A DNA stretch of 11,897 bases, from assembly GCA_046262435.1 (NCBI GenBank), contig JBHEMT010000161.1, forward strand, positions 1 to 11,897. Direction: 5' to 3'. The notes under the pieces were generated by a model. The model had not been told where the DNA came from. It worked only from the letters and a program-made list of their open reading frames with translations, and searched no databases. Position numbers and translations under genes: made by a program. Below, piece by piece: positions 1-7,641 of the stretch. How positions within the stretch are numbered: the first letter of the stretch is position 1; every line of letters begins with the position of its first letter. This DNA is from JBHEMT01 sp046262435. Its GTDB lineage: Bacteria; Chloroflexota; Dormibacteria; Aeolococcales; Aeolococcaceae.

Positions 1-1487
1 ACGTTGCGCAGCACCAGTCCCGCCTGATGAGCGAGGTCGTCGAGCAGCTTCTCCTCAATCGGGGTCAACAGCTCGCCACTGCGCTTCCGCACGCTCAGCG
101 CTCCCAGCAGCTCGCCCTGGTGGCGCACCGCCACGGCCCGCGTCGCGCCCGGCAGCGCGGGCAGGTCGTCGCCGAGCAACGCGACCGCTGTCTGGTCGGC
201 GTCGCCCGCTTCCGGCCAGCCCGCCGCCGCCCGCAGACCGCCGCCGCTGCGCAGCCAGACCACCGCTCCCTCTGCGCCGGTGCCGGCCGCGAGCACCTGG
301 GCCATCCGGGGCAGCACCTCCTCTCCCGCGTAGCTCTCCGCCACCCGTGAGGAGAACTCCGAGAGCACCTCGTAGGGCGTCGCCCGCTTGCCGTAGACCA
401 GCCGGTTGGCAACCCGCTGCACCCGCTCGCGCACCGGCTGGAAGGCGATCGCCACCACCGCGGTGGCCAGGATGCTGAGCGCCAGGTTCGGCTTGCCTCC
501 CGCCCCGATCAGGGTGCCGATGCCCACCACGATGCCGACATACACCGCGCTGATGAAGGCGGCCAAGGCCCCGTAGACCAGCGTCCGGTTGATCACCACG
601 TCGATGTCGTAGAGCCGGTACTTGAAGACCGCGACGCCCACTGAGATCGGCAGGGCCAGAAGGGTGATCTGAGGCGAGACGATCTCCTGCGGCAGCGGCA
701 GCATGAGGGCCAGGTCAAGGAGGCTCAGCAAAATCCCGAGGGCAACCAGCGCGAACGCTCCAACCACCCACTTGATCTGATGGCGCTCGTCTCCGGCTGC
801 CCTCCGGTAGCGCAGGACCACCGACCCCGCGGCCGCCACAGCCAGGGCCGCCATCGGCAGGAACGCCGGCCCCTGCAGGAGGGGCCGCAACCGGTCGAGT
901 GGGGACAACATCAGAGGGAGCGGGAAGTGACCCAGTCCCATGCTCGCGTCGGCGGTCGCATAGGGGGCCAGCGCCGCCACCGCCGCCACAATCCCGAGGT
1001 ACGCGATCGCCACCCAACCCAGGCGGCGCCAGCGGGCGGTCAACGGATGGCCGTCGGGAAAGAGCAGGGGAAAGCCGATCAGGAGAAGGCCGAAGTCGGG
1101 TATCCACACCCAGGCGTTCAACCAGGCCACCCAGTCAGTCGCCGGGAGGGGGTGCACAAACCCTGAGTACGTCAGGTAGACCGCGGCCCAGGCGTCACTG
1201 ACCACATAGGTGATACCCGTGACGCACATCAACCAGCCCACCAGGTTGTGACGTCGAGTGACGATGAGCGCGCCGACCGTGGCGAAGGCCATCGCCTCCA
1301 GCGGAAAGAGCCCGTCCTGAAGCCCGGGTGCGAAGGCGGGATCTCGCAGCCGCCGCGCGATGTCGTGCGGGATCAGCAGGGCCATGGCGACGGTGCTCAC
1401 CGACAGCGCGAGCGTGAACAGCCACATCAGCCAGGGCAGCGCGACAAGCAGACGGCCGCTGCTCAGGCCGCGCCCGCCCCTACTCAC
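1..1487 (-). CDS. Membrane sensor histidine kinase HK-A, N-terminal part (runs off the left edge)
   Basis: The frame is open from a GTG at 1487 to the left edge, giving 495 complete residues. The N-terminal ~350 residues form about ten hydrophobic segments, with family signatures shared with HK-B and HK-C: RRHNLVGWL, LLFPDGHP, KYRLYDIDVVINRTLVYG, and RVANRLVYGKRATPYEVL (Asn at residue 361). A GAF-type domain follows and ends at the edge near HQAGLVLRNV, just before the expected coiled coil and H-box. The phosphoacceptor and ATPase domain must therefore lie outside the window. In this family the membrane region is thought to sense the signal and the C-terminus to phosphorylate a NarL-type regulator. 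The GTG at 1487 is the only start codon in frame before the membrane region; a G-rich run lies about 16 nt upstream, so the ribosome site is weak. It lies 95 nt downstream of the MFS gene on the same strand and may be co-transcribed with it. Confidence 0.88.
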   Translation of the reverse strand, partial: MSRGGRGLSSGRLLVALPWLMWLFTLALSVSTVAMALLIPHDIARRLRDPAFAPGLQDGLFPLEAMAFATVGALIVTRRHNLVGWLMCVTGITYVVSDAWAAVYLTYSGFVHPLPATDWVAWLNAWVWIPDFGLLLIGFPLLFPDGHPLTARWRRLGWVAIAYLGIVAAVAALAPYATADASMGLGHFPLPLMLSPLDRLRPLLQGPAFLPMAALAVAAAGSVVLRYRRAAGDERHQIKWVVGAFALVALGILLSLLDLALMLPLPQEIVSPQITLLALPISVGVAVFKYRLYDIDVVINRTLVYGALAAFISAVYVGIVVGIGTLIGAGGKPNLALSILATAVVAIAFQPVRERVQRVANRLVYGKRATPYEVLSEFSSRVAESYAGEEVLPRMAQVLAAGTGAEGAVVWLRSGGGLRAAAGWPEAGDADQTAVALLGDDLPALPGATRAVAVRHQGELLGALSVRKRSGELLTPIEEKLLDDLAHQAGLVLRN

Positions 1488-1556
1488 CGGTCCATTGTGC
1501 AGCCCCCCCGAGGCGCACCCAATGGCGAAGGCTACCCCGGCAAAGGGAAGCAGGCC

Positions 1557-1577
1557 CCAGCGCGCTGGCGTACCAGC
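1557..1577. repeat. Inverted repeats between the MFS stop and the HK-A start
   Basis: A perfect 12-bp palindrome CCAGCGCGCTGG (1557-1568) is followed by CGTA and CCAGC. The region therefore contains GCTGG-CGTA-CCAGC, a 5-bp stem with a 4-nt loop, at 1564-1577. Read in the direction of the MFS gene, this begins a few bases after its stop codon. It could be a weak U-tract-less terminator for the MFS transcript or an operator ahead of HK-A. The stem is short and no T-run follows, so the role is uncertain. Confidence 0.3.
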
Positions 1578-1582
1578 ACCCC

Positions 1583-2851
1583 TCAGCGTGGTCCGGTCGG
1601 CCGCCCGGTCACGATCACCATGGCCGCCGCAAGGCTGACCGCAGCCGCGACCACCAGGCCCACCGCGGGGTCGGTCACCGTCCACAACGCCCCCACCCCG
1701 ATGCTCGACACCAGGCCACCCAGGCCCACGATCAGCCCAATCGACCCGAAGGCGCGCCCGCGTTGCGCATCAGGCACCAGGTCCGCGACGTACGCGGCCT
1801 GCACCGGCTCGACGATCCCGGTGGACACCCCCACCAGGGCGAAGAGCACGCCCAGCACGACCACGCTGGTCGGACCCGCGGCAAACAGCAGGCAGCCCAA
1901 GGCGAAGAGCACGATCCCGCCGGCGAGTAGCCGGCGCCGGCCCACCCTGTCGCTCAGCGCTCCCGCGGGGTACGCCGCGACGCTGTTGGCGGCGTTGTGC
2001 CCGGCGTAGAGCAGCACCGCGATCGCGGCCGCGGCGGTCAGCGACCGCCCGCCCGACGCCAGCAGGTCGGTCACCCGCAGCAGCAGCAGGGTCGCCGAGA
2101 AGTTGCCCAGCCCGAACAGCCCGATGCCGGCGAGCAGCCGCAGGAACGCCGGCGAGGATGTCCCGAGGTCGGGCAGCGCCCAGCGCTTCCCGCCGCCGGC
2201 GCGGGCCACACCGCGGGGCACCTCGAGCACCAACAGCAGCACGGCACCCGCGGCCAGCAGGCCCGGCACGATGCTCACCGCGAACAGCGGCCGGTAGCCG
2301 ATGGCGACGAGCAGCGGCGCCGCGAGCAGCGGCCCGAGCACAGCACCGAGCGAGTCCATCGCCCGCTCCACCCCAAAGGCCCGGCCCAGCTGGCTCGGAT
2401 GCACGCCCCCTGCGAGGAGCGCGTCTCGGGCCGGCGCCTTGCCGCCGCGCGCCGCCCATGACAGCGCGCGGGCCACAAGGACCACCGGCCACACCGTGGC
2501 CAGGGCGAAGGCGCCGTGACCAAGTGCGGTCACCGCGTAACCGCCCGCGGTCAGCGAGCGGCGTTGCACACCGGGACGGTCCGCGACCACGCCGCCGGCG
2601 AGCTTCGAGAGGCTCAGGGCGCTGTCGGCGACGCCCTCGATGATGCCCAGGGCAACCGCCGGGGCCCCCAGGCTGCGCGGGAAGCCGGGTAGAGCCGCCG
2701 TGGCCATCTCGTGTCCGGCGTCCGAGAAGAAGCTGCCCAGCCCGATCCCGGTGACGCTGCGGTTGCGCAGGATCGACCCAGTCGGTTGCGTCGGCGGCAC
2801 CGGGTGGATTCTGCCGCCTGGGTGCGTGCACCGGTGCCCTGCTGTGGTCAA
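1583..2851 (-). CDS. MFS-family transporter, substrate unknown
   Basis: This is a 422-residue, highly hydrophobic protein of normal length for a 12-TM major facilitator. The MFS loop 2-3 signature is present as GGVVADRPGVQRR (about residues 86-98). Its echo in the second half is GALSDRVGRRR (about 297-307), the usual mark of the duplicated six-helix halves. The first helix region contains GLGSFFSDAGHEMA (37-50), typical of a bacterial MFS subgroup usually annotated only as putative drug or metabolite efflux. I see nothing that fixes the substrate. The TTG at 2851 is preceded by AGGTGA at a plausible ribosome-site spacing. A GTG at 2800 (residue 18) would remove a polar, poorly conserved leader and is the main alternative start. 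The gene is divergent from HK-B (172 nt apart) and upstream of HK-A. Confidence 0.87.
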   Translation of the reverse strand: MTTAGHRCTHPGGRIHPVPPTQPTGSILRNRSVTGIGLGSFFSDAGHEMATAALPGFPRSLGAPAVALGIIEGVADSALSLSKLAGGVVADRPGVQRRSLTAGGYAVTALGHGAFALATVWPVVLVARALSWAARGGKAPARDALLAGGVHPSQLGRAFGVERAMDSLGAVLGPLLAAPLLVAIGYRPLFAVSIVPGLLAAGAVLLLVLEVPRGVARAGGGKRWALPDLGTSSPAFLRLLAGIGLFGLGNFSATLLLLRVTDLLASGGRSLTAAAAIAVLLYAGHNAANSVAAYPAGALSDRVGRRRLLAGGIVLFALGCLLFAAGPTSVVVLGVLFALVGVSTGIVEPVQAAYVADLVPDAQRGRAFGSIGLIVGLGGLVSSIGVGALWTVTDPAVGLVVAAAVSLAAAMVIVTGRPTGPR

Positions 2852-2953
2852 TGCTCACCTGGGACTCGCCGGCACGCTGAGTGCGATCGTCCACGAACCG
2901 TCGAAAGGTCAGCTGCCCCCGTCGATGTCGTGAAGCACGAGCACCCAGGCGTT

Positions 2954-2974
2954 GGGAGGTGGTAGCCACCCCCC
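2954..2974. repeat. Inverted repeat upstream of HK-B
   Basis: GGGAGGTGG (2954-2962), TAG, then CCACCCCCC (2966-2974) form a 9-bp stem with one A/C mismatch and a 3-nt loop. It lies about 50 nt before the chosen start of HK-B, in the 172-nt divergent region shared with the MFS gene. No T-tract follows. It could be an operator or a structured 5' leader. I found no convincing -35/-10 pair in this intergenic region. Confidence 0.25.
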
Positions 2975-3023
2975 GCACGCGGTGATGCCCTCCCCCTCGA
3001 CGGAGCCGCGGCAGCGCGCAAGC

Positions 3024-5138
3024 ATGGGAGCCGTGACCACTGTCGACCGCCGGATTCGAGCCGGCCTGGTGTGCTGGGCGCTCAGCCTGCTCATCGCCGC
3101 GGCGGCAGCAACAATGCTCATTTTCAACACGCCTGCGTGGCGCGCTGCTGGCTGGAACGTCCTACTCCTCAACGGCCTCGCGCCGCTCGGCGCAGCCCTC
3201 GCCTACGGCGGCTTCGGCGCTTTGCTGGTGACCAGACAGCCGCGCAACCGCGTCGGCTGGCTGCTGCTCTGGATCGGCGTTCTGTTCGGGCTCACCCTAC
3301 TGGGCAGTGGGGTGGGCTACTACTCGTTTGCCCGGGGCGGTCACTCCTCGTCCCCCCTCCCCGGAGCCCTCTGGGCTGCCTGGATGCAGAACTGGACCTT
3401 CGTGCTGGTCTTCCCGGTCGGCTTCGGCCTGCTCCTGCTGCTCTTTCCTGACGGCCGGCCGCCCACACTGCGGTGGCGCCCCGTGCTCTGGGCCGGGCTG
3501 GCCACGATGACCGCCTTCGCCATCGGCACGATGGTTACCTCGGGCCGGTTGGCGATTGCCTTCGCGCCCGGGTCGCATCACTCCGTGACCACGCTGCCGG
3601 TCGACAACCCAACCGGCCTGATCCCGAGGCGGTTTGTCCCGCTCGACCCCCTCTTCATAGGTGGGTTCGTGTTCGTCCTCGCCAGCGCGGCATCGTTGTT
3701 CGTCAGGCACCGCCGGGCCGCGGCGGTGGAGCGCCAGCAGTTGCGCTGGCTGGCATACGTCGGCGGCATCTTCGCGCTGGGGATCTCCGGAAACGTCTTT
3801 GCTTCGCTGCCGGCCGCCAACCAATTTCTATCCGCGGTGAGCACCGTGGCATTCGACCTGATGGTCGCCATGGCCGTCATCGGGTTCCCACTGGCGGTCG
3901 CCATCGCGGTGCTCCGTTACCGTCTCTACGACATCGATGTCGTGATCAACAAGACGCTGGTCTACGCGACGCTCACGGCTTTCATCGGCTCGGTCTACAT
4001 CCTGATCGTGGTTGGGCTCGGCCATCTGATCGGCGGAAGTGGCCGTCCCAGCTTGGCGCTGTCCATCGCCGCCACCGCGGTGGTTGCGATCGCGTTCGAG
4101 CCCGTGCGCGAACGCGTCCAGCGGTTCATGAACCGGCTGGTCTACGGCCGCCGCGCCACGCCCTACGAGGTGCTGGCCGGGTTTTCCCACAGGATGGCCG
4201 CAACGCTGTCGGTGGAGGAGGTGCTCCCCCGCATGGCCGAGGCGGCCGCCCGCGGAGTCGGCGGCAGCCACGCAGAGGTCACGCTCGCGCTCAGCGCCGG
4301 AGAGCGTGTCGCCTCCTGGCCGCCCGGCAGCACCCTCAACGGCAGCGGCCATCGCGCTGCCGTGGGCGACCGGGGTGAGCAGCTGGGGGAGGTACGGGTG
4401 GTCAAGTCAACTGGCGAGCCGCTCACGGGCGCCGAATCCGGGCTGATCGACATGCTTGCGGCGCAGGCCGGCCCCGTGTTCCGCAACGTGCGCCTCACGC
4501 TTGAGCTGCAGGCGAGGCTGGAGGCGATCTCCGCCCAGGCGGGCGAGCTTCGCGCCAGCCGCCAGCGCATCGTCGCCGCGGCCGACTCGCAGCGTCGCCG
4601 GGTGGAGCGCGAGATCCACGACAACACCGAGCCTCAGTTGCTCGCCATCGCCGCCGAGCTCGAACGGAGCGAGCGGCTGCTCGCCGCCGACCCCGCTACC
4701 GCGGTCCCGCTGCTCGACGCCCTCAACGCCCAGGCCAACCGAGCCCTCAACCAGCTCCGCGAGATGGCCAGGGGGATTTTTCCCCCGCTGCTCGCCGACC
4801 GCGGCCCCGTGGTGGCGCTCGAGGCGCACGCGCGCAAGCTCCAGGTGCCCGTGCGCATCGAGGCTACCGATGCGGTGCGCGCCACTCGCTTCGCGCCCGA
4901 GGTCGAGGCCACCATCTACTTCTGCTGCGTCGAGGCGCTGCGCGGCGTGACCACCGAGCTGGGTCTGAGCCTCGACAGCGTCGACGGCCGGGTCACCTTC
5001 CGCGTCACAGGCTACGGGGGCGACGCGGGGCTGCGCGAGATGACCGACCGGGTCGCCGCCGTCGGGGGAACCCTGGTCGCGGACGCTCGCACGGTGCGGG
5101 CGACGATTCCGGCCCGCGCCCTCGAGCCCGCGGCATGA
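3024..5138 (+). CDS. Membrane histidine kinase homologue HK-B with a degenerate ATPase domain (probable pseudokinase)
   Basis: This is a 704-residue protein with the same order of parts as HK-C. It has about ten TM segments (roughly 14-360, with LLLFPDGRP and RLYDIDVVINKTLVY), then NRLVYGRRATPYEVL (from Asn370), a GAF-type domain (~383-490), a coiled coil (~490-530), a HisKA_3-like H-box and a remnant HATPase domain. His532 is present in REIHDNTEPQ, but the usual HDGxQQ is altered and the +5 Gln is Pro. In the ATPase region the N-box Asn is replaced (EALRG, Gly641), DxGxG has become TGYGG, the glycine-rich lid before LREMTDR is missing, and the PGxGT motif is gone. Flanking segments still align in frame, so this is divergence and not a frameshift. 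Binding of ATP seems unlikely. ATG 3024 is chosen; GTG 3033 is equally near the first helix. The stop overlaps the HK-C start (ATGA), implying coupled translation. Confidence 0.85.
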   Translation: MGAVTTVDRRIRAGLVCWALSLLIAAAAATMLIFNTPAWRAAGWNVLLLNGLAPLGAALAYGGFGALLVTRQPRNRVGWLLLWIGVLFGLTLLGSGVGYYSFARGGHSSSPLPGALWAAWMQNWTFVLVFPVGFGLLLLLFPDGRPPTLRWRPVLWAGLATMTAFAIGTMVTSGRLAIAFAPGSHHSVTTLPVDNPTGLIPRRFVPLDPLFIGGFVFVLASAASLFVRHRRAAAVERQQLRWLAYVGGIFALGISGNVFASLPAANQFLSAVSTVAFDLMVAMAVIGFPLAVAIAVLRYRLYDIDVVINKTLVYATLTAFIGSVYILIVVGLGHLIGGSGRPSLALSIAATAVVAIAFEPVRERVQRFMNRLVYGRRATPYEVLAGFSHRMAATLSVEEVLPRMAEAAARGVGGSHAEVTLALSAGERVASWPPGSTLNGSGHRAAVGDRGEQLGEVRVVKSTGEPLTGAESGLIDMLAAQAGPVFRNVRLTLELQARLEAISAQAGELRASRQRIVAAADSQRRRVEREIHDNTEPQLLAIAAELERSERLLAADPATAVPLLDALNAQANRALNQLREMARGIFPPLLADRGPVVALEAHARKLQVPVRIEATDAVRATRFAPEVEATIYFCCVEALRGVTTELGLSLDSVDGRVTFRVTGYGGDAGLREMTDRVAAVGGTLVADARTVRATIPARALEPAA

Positions 5139-7159
5139 CGCCGCGCCGCGCCGCGTGGCTCGCCTGGACGGCGTGCGGCCTCTCCCTGCTGATGATCGCT
5201 GCGTCGGTGATTCTGCCCGCCGTCGACTCCGGCACGGCCAACGGCGGGCCCTCATTCTGGGTGGCGCTCGGCTTTCCCGTGGTCGGTGCGCTGATCGCCT
5301 CACGGCGTCCGGGCAACGCCGTGGGTTGGATTTTTTGCGTGATCGGTCTCACCCAGGCCGGAGACCAGTTGGCCGGGGCCATCGGTCACCTCACCCGCGC
5401 AGTGGTGCCCCTCGCCGACGAGGCCCGCTGGGTCGGCGTGTGGCTGTGGATCCCCGGGCTCGGCCTGATCATGACCTTCATGCTTCTGCTCTTCCCCAAC
5501 GGCAGGCTGCTCAGCCGCCGCTGGCGGATCGCTGCCTTCGCCGCGGGAGCGGGAATCCTCTCCGCCATGCTCAGCGTCGCCAGCCTGAGCTGGGGCCTGC
5601 GCCACGGCCATGCACTCGACTCCGCTCCCCTCCCCCACGACCCTCGCACGTTTGTCTTCTCCGCAGGGGCGCTGCTGACCGCTGCCTGCATGCTGGCCTC
5701 AATCGTCTCCGTGGCGCTGCGCTTCCGCCGCGCACGGGGCGACGAGCGCCAGCAGCTCAAGTGGTTCCTCTTCGCCACTGCCCTGATGGTTGTCGAAATC
5801 ACCAAATCAGACTTCCTGAACATCAACTTCGGTGACCTGGTGCTGCAACCGCTGATCATCCTCGGGGTCCCCGCGTCGGTGGCGATCGCCATCTTCAAGT
5901 ACCGGCTCTACGGCATCGACCTGGTGGTCAACCGGGCGCTGGTTCTCGGCGTCCTCGCCGTTTTCATCACCTCCGTGTACGTCGCCATCGTGGTCGGAAT
6001 CGGCAGCCTGGCCGGCACCGGAGGGAGGCCCAACCTGGGTCTCTCCATCGCCGCCACCGCCGTGGTCGCGATCGCTTTCCAACCGTTCCGCGAGCGCGTC
6101 CAGCGTCTCGCCAACCGTCTCATCTACGGCCAGCGCTTCACACCGTATGAGGTGCTTGCGCGCTTCTCCGACCAGGTCACCGGCGCCTACTCTGCCGAGC
6201 AGATCCTGCCCCGCACCGCCGAGGTGCTCGCCGCGGGCACAGGTGCTGCCCGGGCGACGGTCTGGGTCATGAGCGGTACCGAGATGGTCCCCGGGGCGAC
6301 CGCCCCGCCCGGTGCGGCTCCGGTGGTACGCGAGGGCGCCGACAACTGGGTGCCCGTTGACTACCAGGGGCGGCGCCTCGGCGAGCTGGCGGTGCAGAAG
6401 CCGGCCGGCGAGCCACTCTCCGCGGTGGAGAGGAGCCTGCTCACCGATCTCGCTGCGCAGGCCGGCCCGGTGTTGCACAACGTGCTCCTCGACTCCGAGC
6501 TCGAAACCCGCCTCGACGAGATGTCGCGGCAGGCCCTGGAGCTGCGTGCCTCTCGGCAGCGCATCGTCGCCGCTCAGGACGCGGAGCGCCGCAAGCTCGA
6601 GCGCAATATCCACGACGGTGCTCAGCAGCATCTGGTGGCACTGGCGGTGAAGCTCCGCCTCGCCGCCACCCTTGCGGCGCGCAATCCCGAACGCGCCCGA
6701 CCCATGCTCGCCGAGCTGCGCGGCGAGACCACCCAGGCGCTGGAGACGCTGCGCGACCTGGCTCGCGGCATCTATCCCCCGCTGCTCCGCGAACGCGGCC
6801 TGGTCGCCGCACTCGGCCACCACGCCACGGTTGATGCGGAGGGCCTCGGTCGGTACGACCCCGAGCTGGAAGCCGCGGTCTACTTCTGCTGTTTGGAGGC
6901 TCTCCAGAACGCCGCCAAGTACGCGCAGGCAGGCCGGGTGCTGATTCGTCTGCGCGAGCGCAACGGCACCCTGAGCTTCACTGTCGAGGACGACGGCCGC
7001 GGCTTTGACCCCGCCGCAGCCGGCGGCGGTATGGGGATGCGCAACATGGCCGACCGCATCGCGACCGCGGGCGGCGAGCTGGTGGTGGAGAGCCGTCCCG
7101 GCTCCGGCACCACGGTGCGCGGCCGCCTCCCCGTCCGCGCGCTCCAGGCCGCCGGCTGA
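5135..7159 (+). CDS. Membrane sensor histidine kinase HK-C (intact catalytic motifs)
   Basis: This is a 674-residue NarL-partner type kinase. About ten TM segments occupy residues ~10-325, with LLFPNGRL and KYRLYGIDLVVNRALVLG. They are followed by NRLIYGQRFTPYEVL (from Asn327), a GAF-type domain (~340-450), a coiled coil, and the HisKA_3 H-box with phosphoacceptor His493 in NIHDGAQQH; HDxxxQ, tied to phosphatase activity in this family, is complete. The HATPase domain keeps the N-box (EALQNAAK, Asn592), DDGRGFD (619-625), the GGGMGMRNM lid (630-638) and PGSGTTV. Compared with HK-B it lacks roughly 7-10 residues just before the ATPase domain (ALGHHATVDAEG). Its ATG sits inside the HK-B stop (ATGA), so the two are probably co-translated and could form heterodimers. 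The cognate regulator is not certain; the receiver-only protein at 7168-7539 and the NarL regulator at 7642-8307 are nearest. Confidence 0.92.
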   Translation: MTPRRAAWLAWTACGLSLLMIAASVILPAVDSGTANGGPSFWVALGFPVVGALIASRRPGNAVGWIFCVIGLTQAGDQLAGAIGHLTRAVVPLADEARWVGVWLWIPGLGLIMTFMLLLFPNGRLLSRRWRIAAFAAGAGILSAMLSVASLSWGLRHGHALDSAPLPHDPRTFVFSAGALLTAACMLASIVSVALRFRRARGDERQQLKWFLFATALMVVEITKSDFLNINFGDLVLQPLIILGVPASVAIAIFKYRLYGIDLVVNRALVLGVLAVFITSVYVAIVVGIGSLAGTGGRPNLGLSIAATAVVAIAFQPFRERVQRLANRLIYGQRFTPYEVLARFSDQVTGAYSAEQILPRTAEVLAAGTGAARATVWVMSGTEMVPGATAPPGAAPVVREGADNWVPVDYQGRRLGELAVQKPAGEPLSAVERSLLTDLAAQAGPVLHNVLLDSELETRLDEMSRQALELRASRQRIVAAQDAERRKLERNIHDGAQQHLVALAVKLRLAATLAARNPERARPMLAELRGETTQALETLRDLARGIYPPLLRERGLVAALGHHATVDAEGLGRYDPELEAAVYFCCLEALQNAAKYAQAGRVLIRLRERNGTLSFTVEDDGRGFDPAAAGGGMGMRNMADRIATAGGELVVESRPGSGTTVRGRLPVRALQAAG

Positions 7160-7167
7160 GCTGCTAC

Positions 7168-7539
7168 CTACGCCGCGCTGGCTGCCGCCCAGGCCTCCGC
7201 CAGGCGATCGGGCCCGAAGTCCGACTTGGGGATGTAGGCTGCCGCCCCCGAGGCGGCCACCCGCGGGGCGTACTCCTCCACCTCGTAGGTGGATAGCACC
7301 AGGATCACCACCCGATGGGATTCGGCGAGGATCTGCCGGGTCGCCTCCAGGCCGTCGATCCCGGGAAGGTTGACGTCCATGAGGATCAGGTCCGGCTCCA
7401 ACTCGCGCGCCGCGATCACCGACGCTTCTCCGGTCTCCGCCTCGCCCACCACCTCGAAGCCGTCGGTGGCCTCCACCACCACCCGGGCAACCGAGCGGAA
7501 GGGCTCCTGGTCGTCAACGATCAAGACTTTCACCGGCAT
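7168..7539 (-). CDS. Receiver-only response regulator (CheY-like, no output domain)
   Basis: This 123-residue protein is a single receiver domain. The acidic pair Asp9/Asp10 (IVDDQ), phosphoacceptor Asp55 (LMDVNLPGIDG), Ser83 in the switch position (LVLSTYE) and Lys105 (YIPKS) are all conserved, so phosphorylation should be possible. It ends straight after the last receiver helix (AEAWAAASAA), leaving no room for a DNA-binding domain. Single-domain receivers act by protein contact or as phosphate sinks. ATG 7539 is chosen because it starts at the canonical PVKVLIVDD strand and has AGGAA just upstream; in-frame codons further upstream would add an unrelated leader. It is convergent with HK-C, with only 8 nt between the stops, and divergent from the NarL regulator. 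A partnership with HK-B/HK-C is inferred from position only. Confidence 0.9.
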   Translation of the reverse strand: MPVKVLIVDDQEPFRSVARVVVEATDGFEVVGEAETGEASVIAARELEPDLILMDVNLPGIDGLEATRQILAESHRVVILVLSTYEVEEYAPRVAASGAAAYIPKSDFGPDRLAEAWAAASAA

Positions 7540-7627
7540 CGTTCCTGAGTAGAGCATGCCCGATGGGATGGCGAATCTCCACCGTGCCAGCACCACACAG
7601 GTCGGGTGGGCAGCCCCTGCGGCACCC

Positions 7628-7633
7628 TATGCT
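7628..7633 (+). promoter_or_regulatory. Possible -10 element for a leaderless NarL-regulator mRNA
   Basis: TATGCT fits the TAnnnT pattern of actinobacterial-type -10 boxes and ends 8 nt before the GTG at 7642. That spacing would put the transcription start at or next to the start codon. No Shine-Dalgarno sequence is visible before this GTG, as expected for a leaderless message. The region about 17 nt upstream (GGTGGG) is not a good -35, so the call rests on the -10 and the spacing. Confidence 0.35.
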
Positions 7634-7641
7634 TGCGGTCC

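Noticed and set aside
1770..2978. A 402-codon minus-strand frame overlapping the MFS gene
   Set aside because: It encodes Arg/Gly/Pro-rich sequence without domains, in a different frame from a clear transporter on the same strand.
2952..3023. TTG at 2952 as the start of HK-B
   Set aside because: It would add 24 Pro/His/Ser-rich residues, overlap the inverted repeat at 2954-2974, and lacks a ribosome site. ATG 3024 lies close to the first membrane helix, as in HK-C.
4930..5138. A frameshift or sequencing error as the cause of HK-B's missing ATPase motifs
   Set aside because: Segments before and after the lost motifs (YFCCVEAL; LREMTDRVAAVGGTL) align with HK-C in the same frame, and the gene continues to an ATGA overlap. 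Substitutions and small in-frame losses explain it better.
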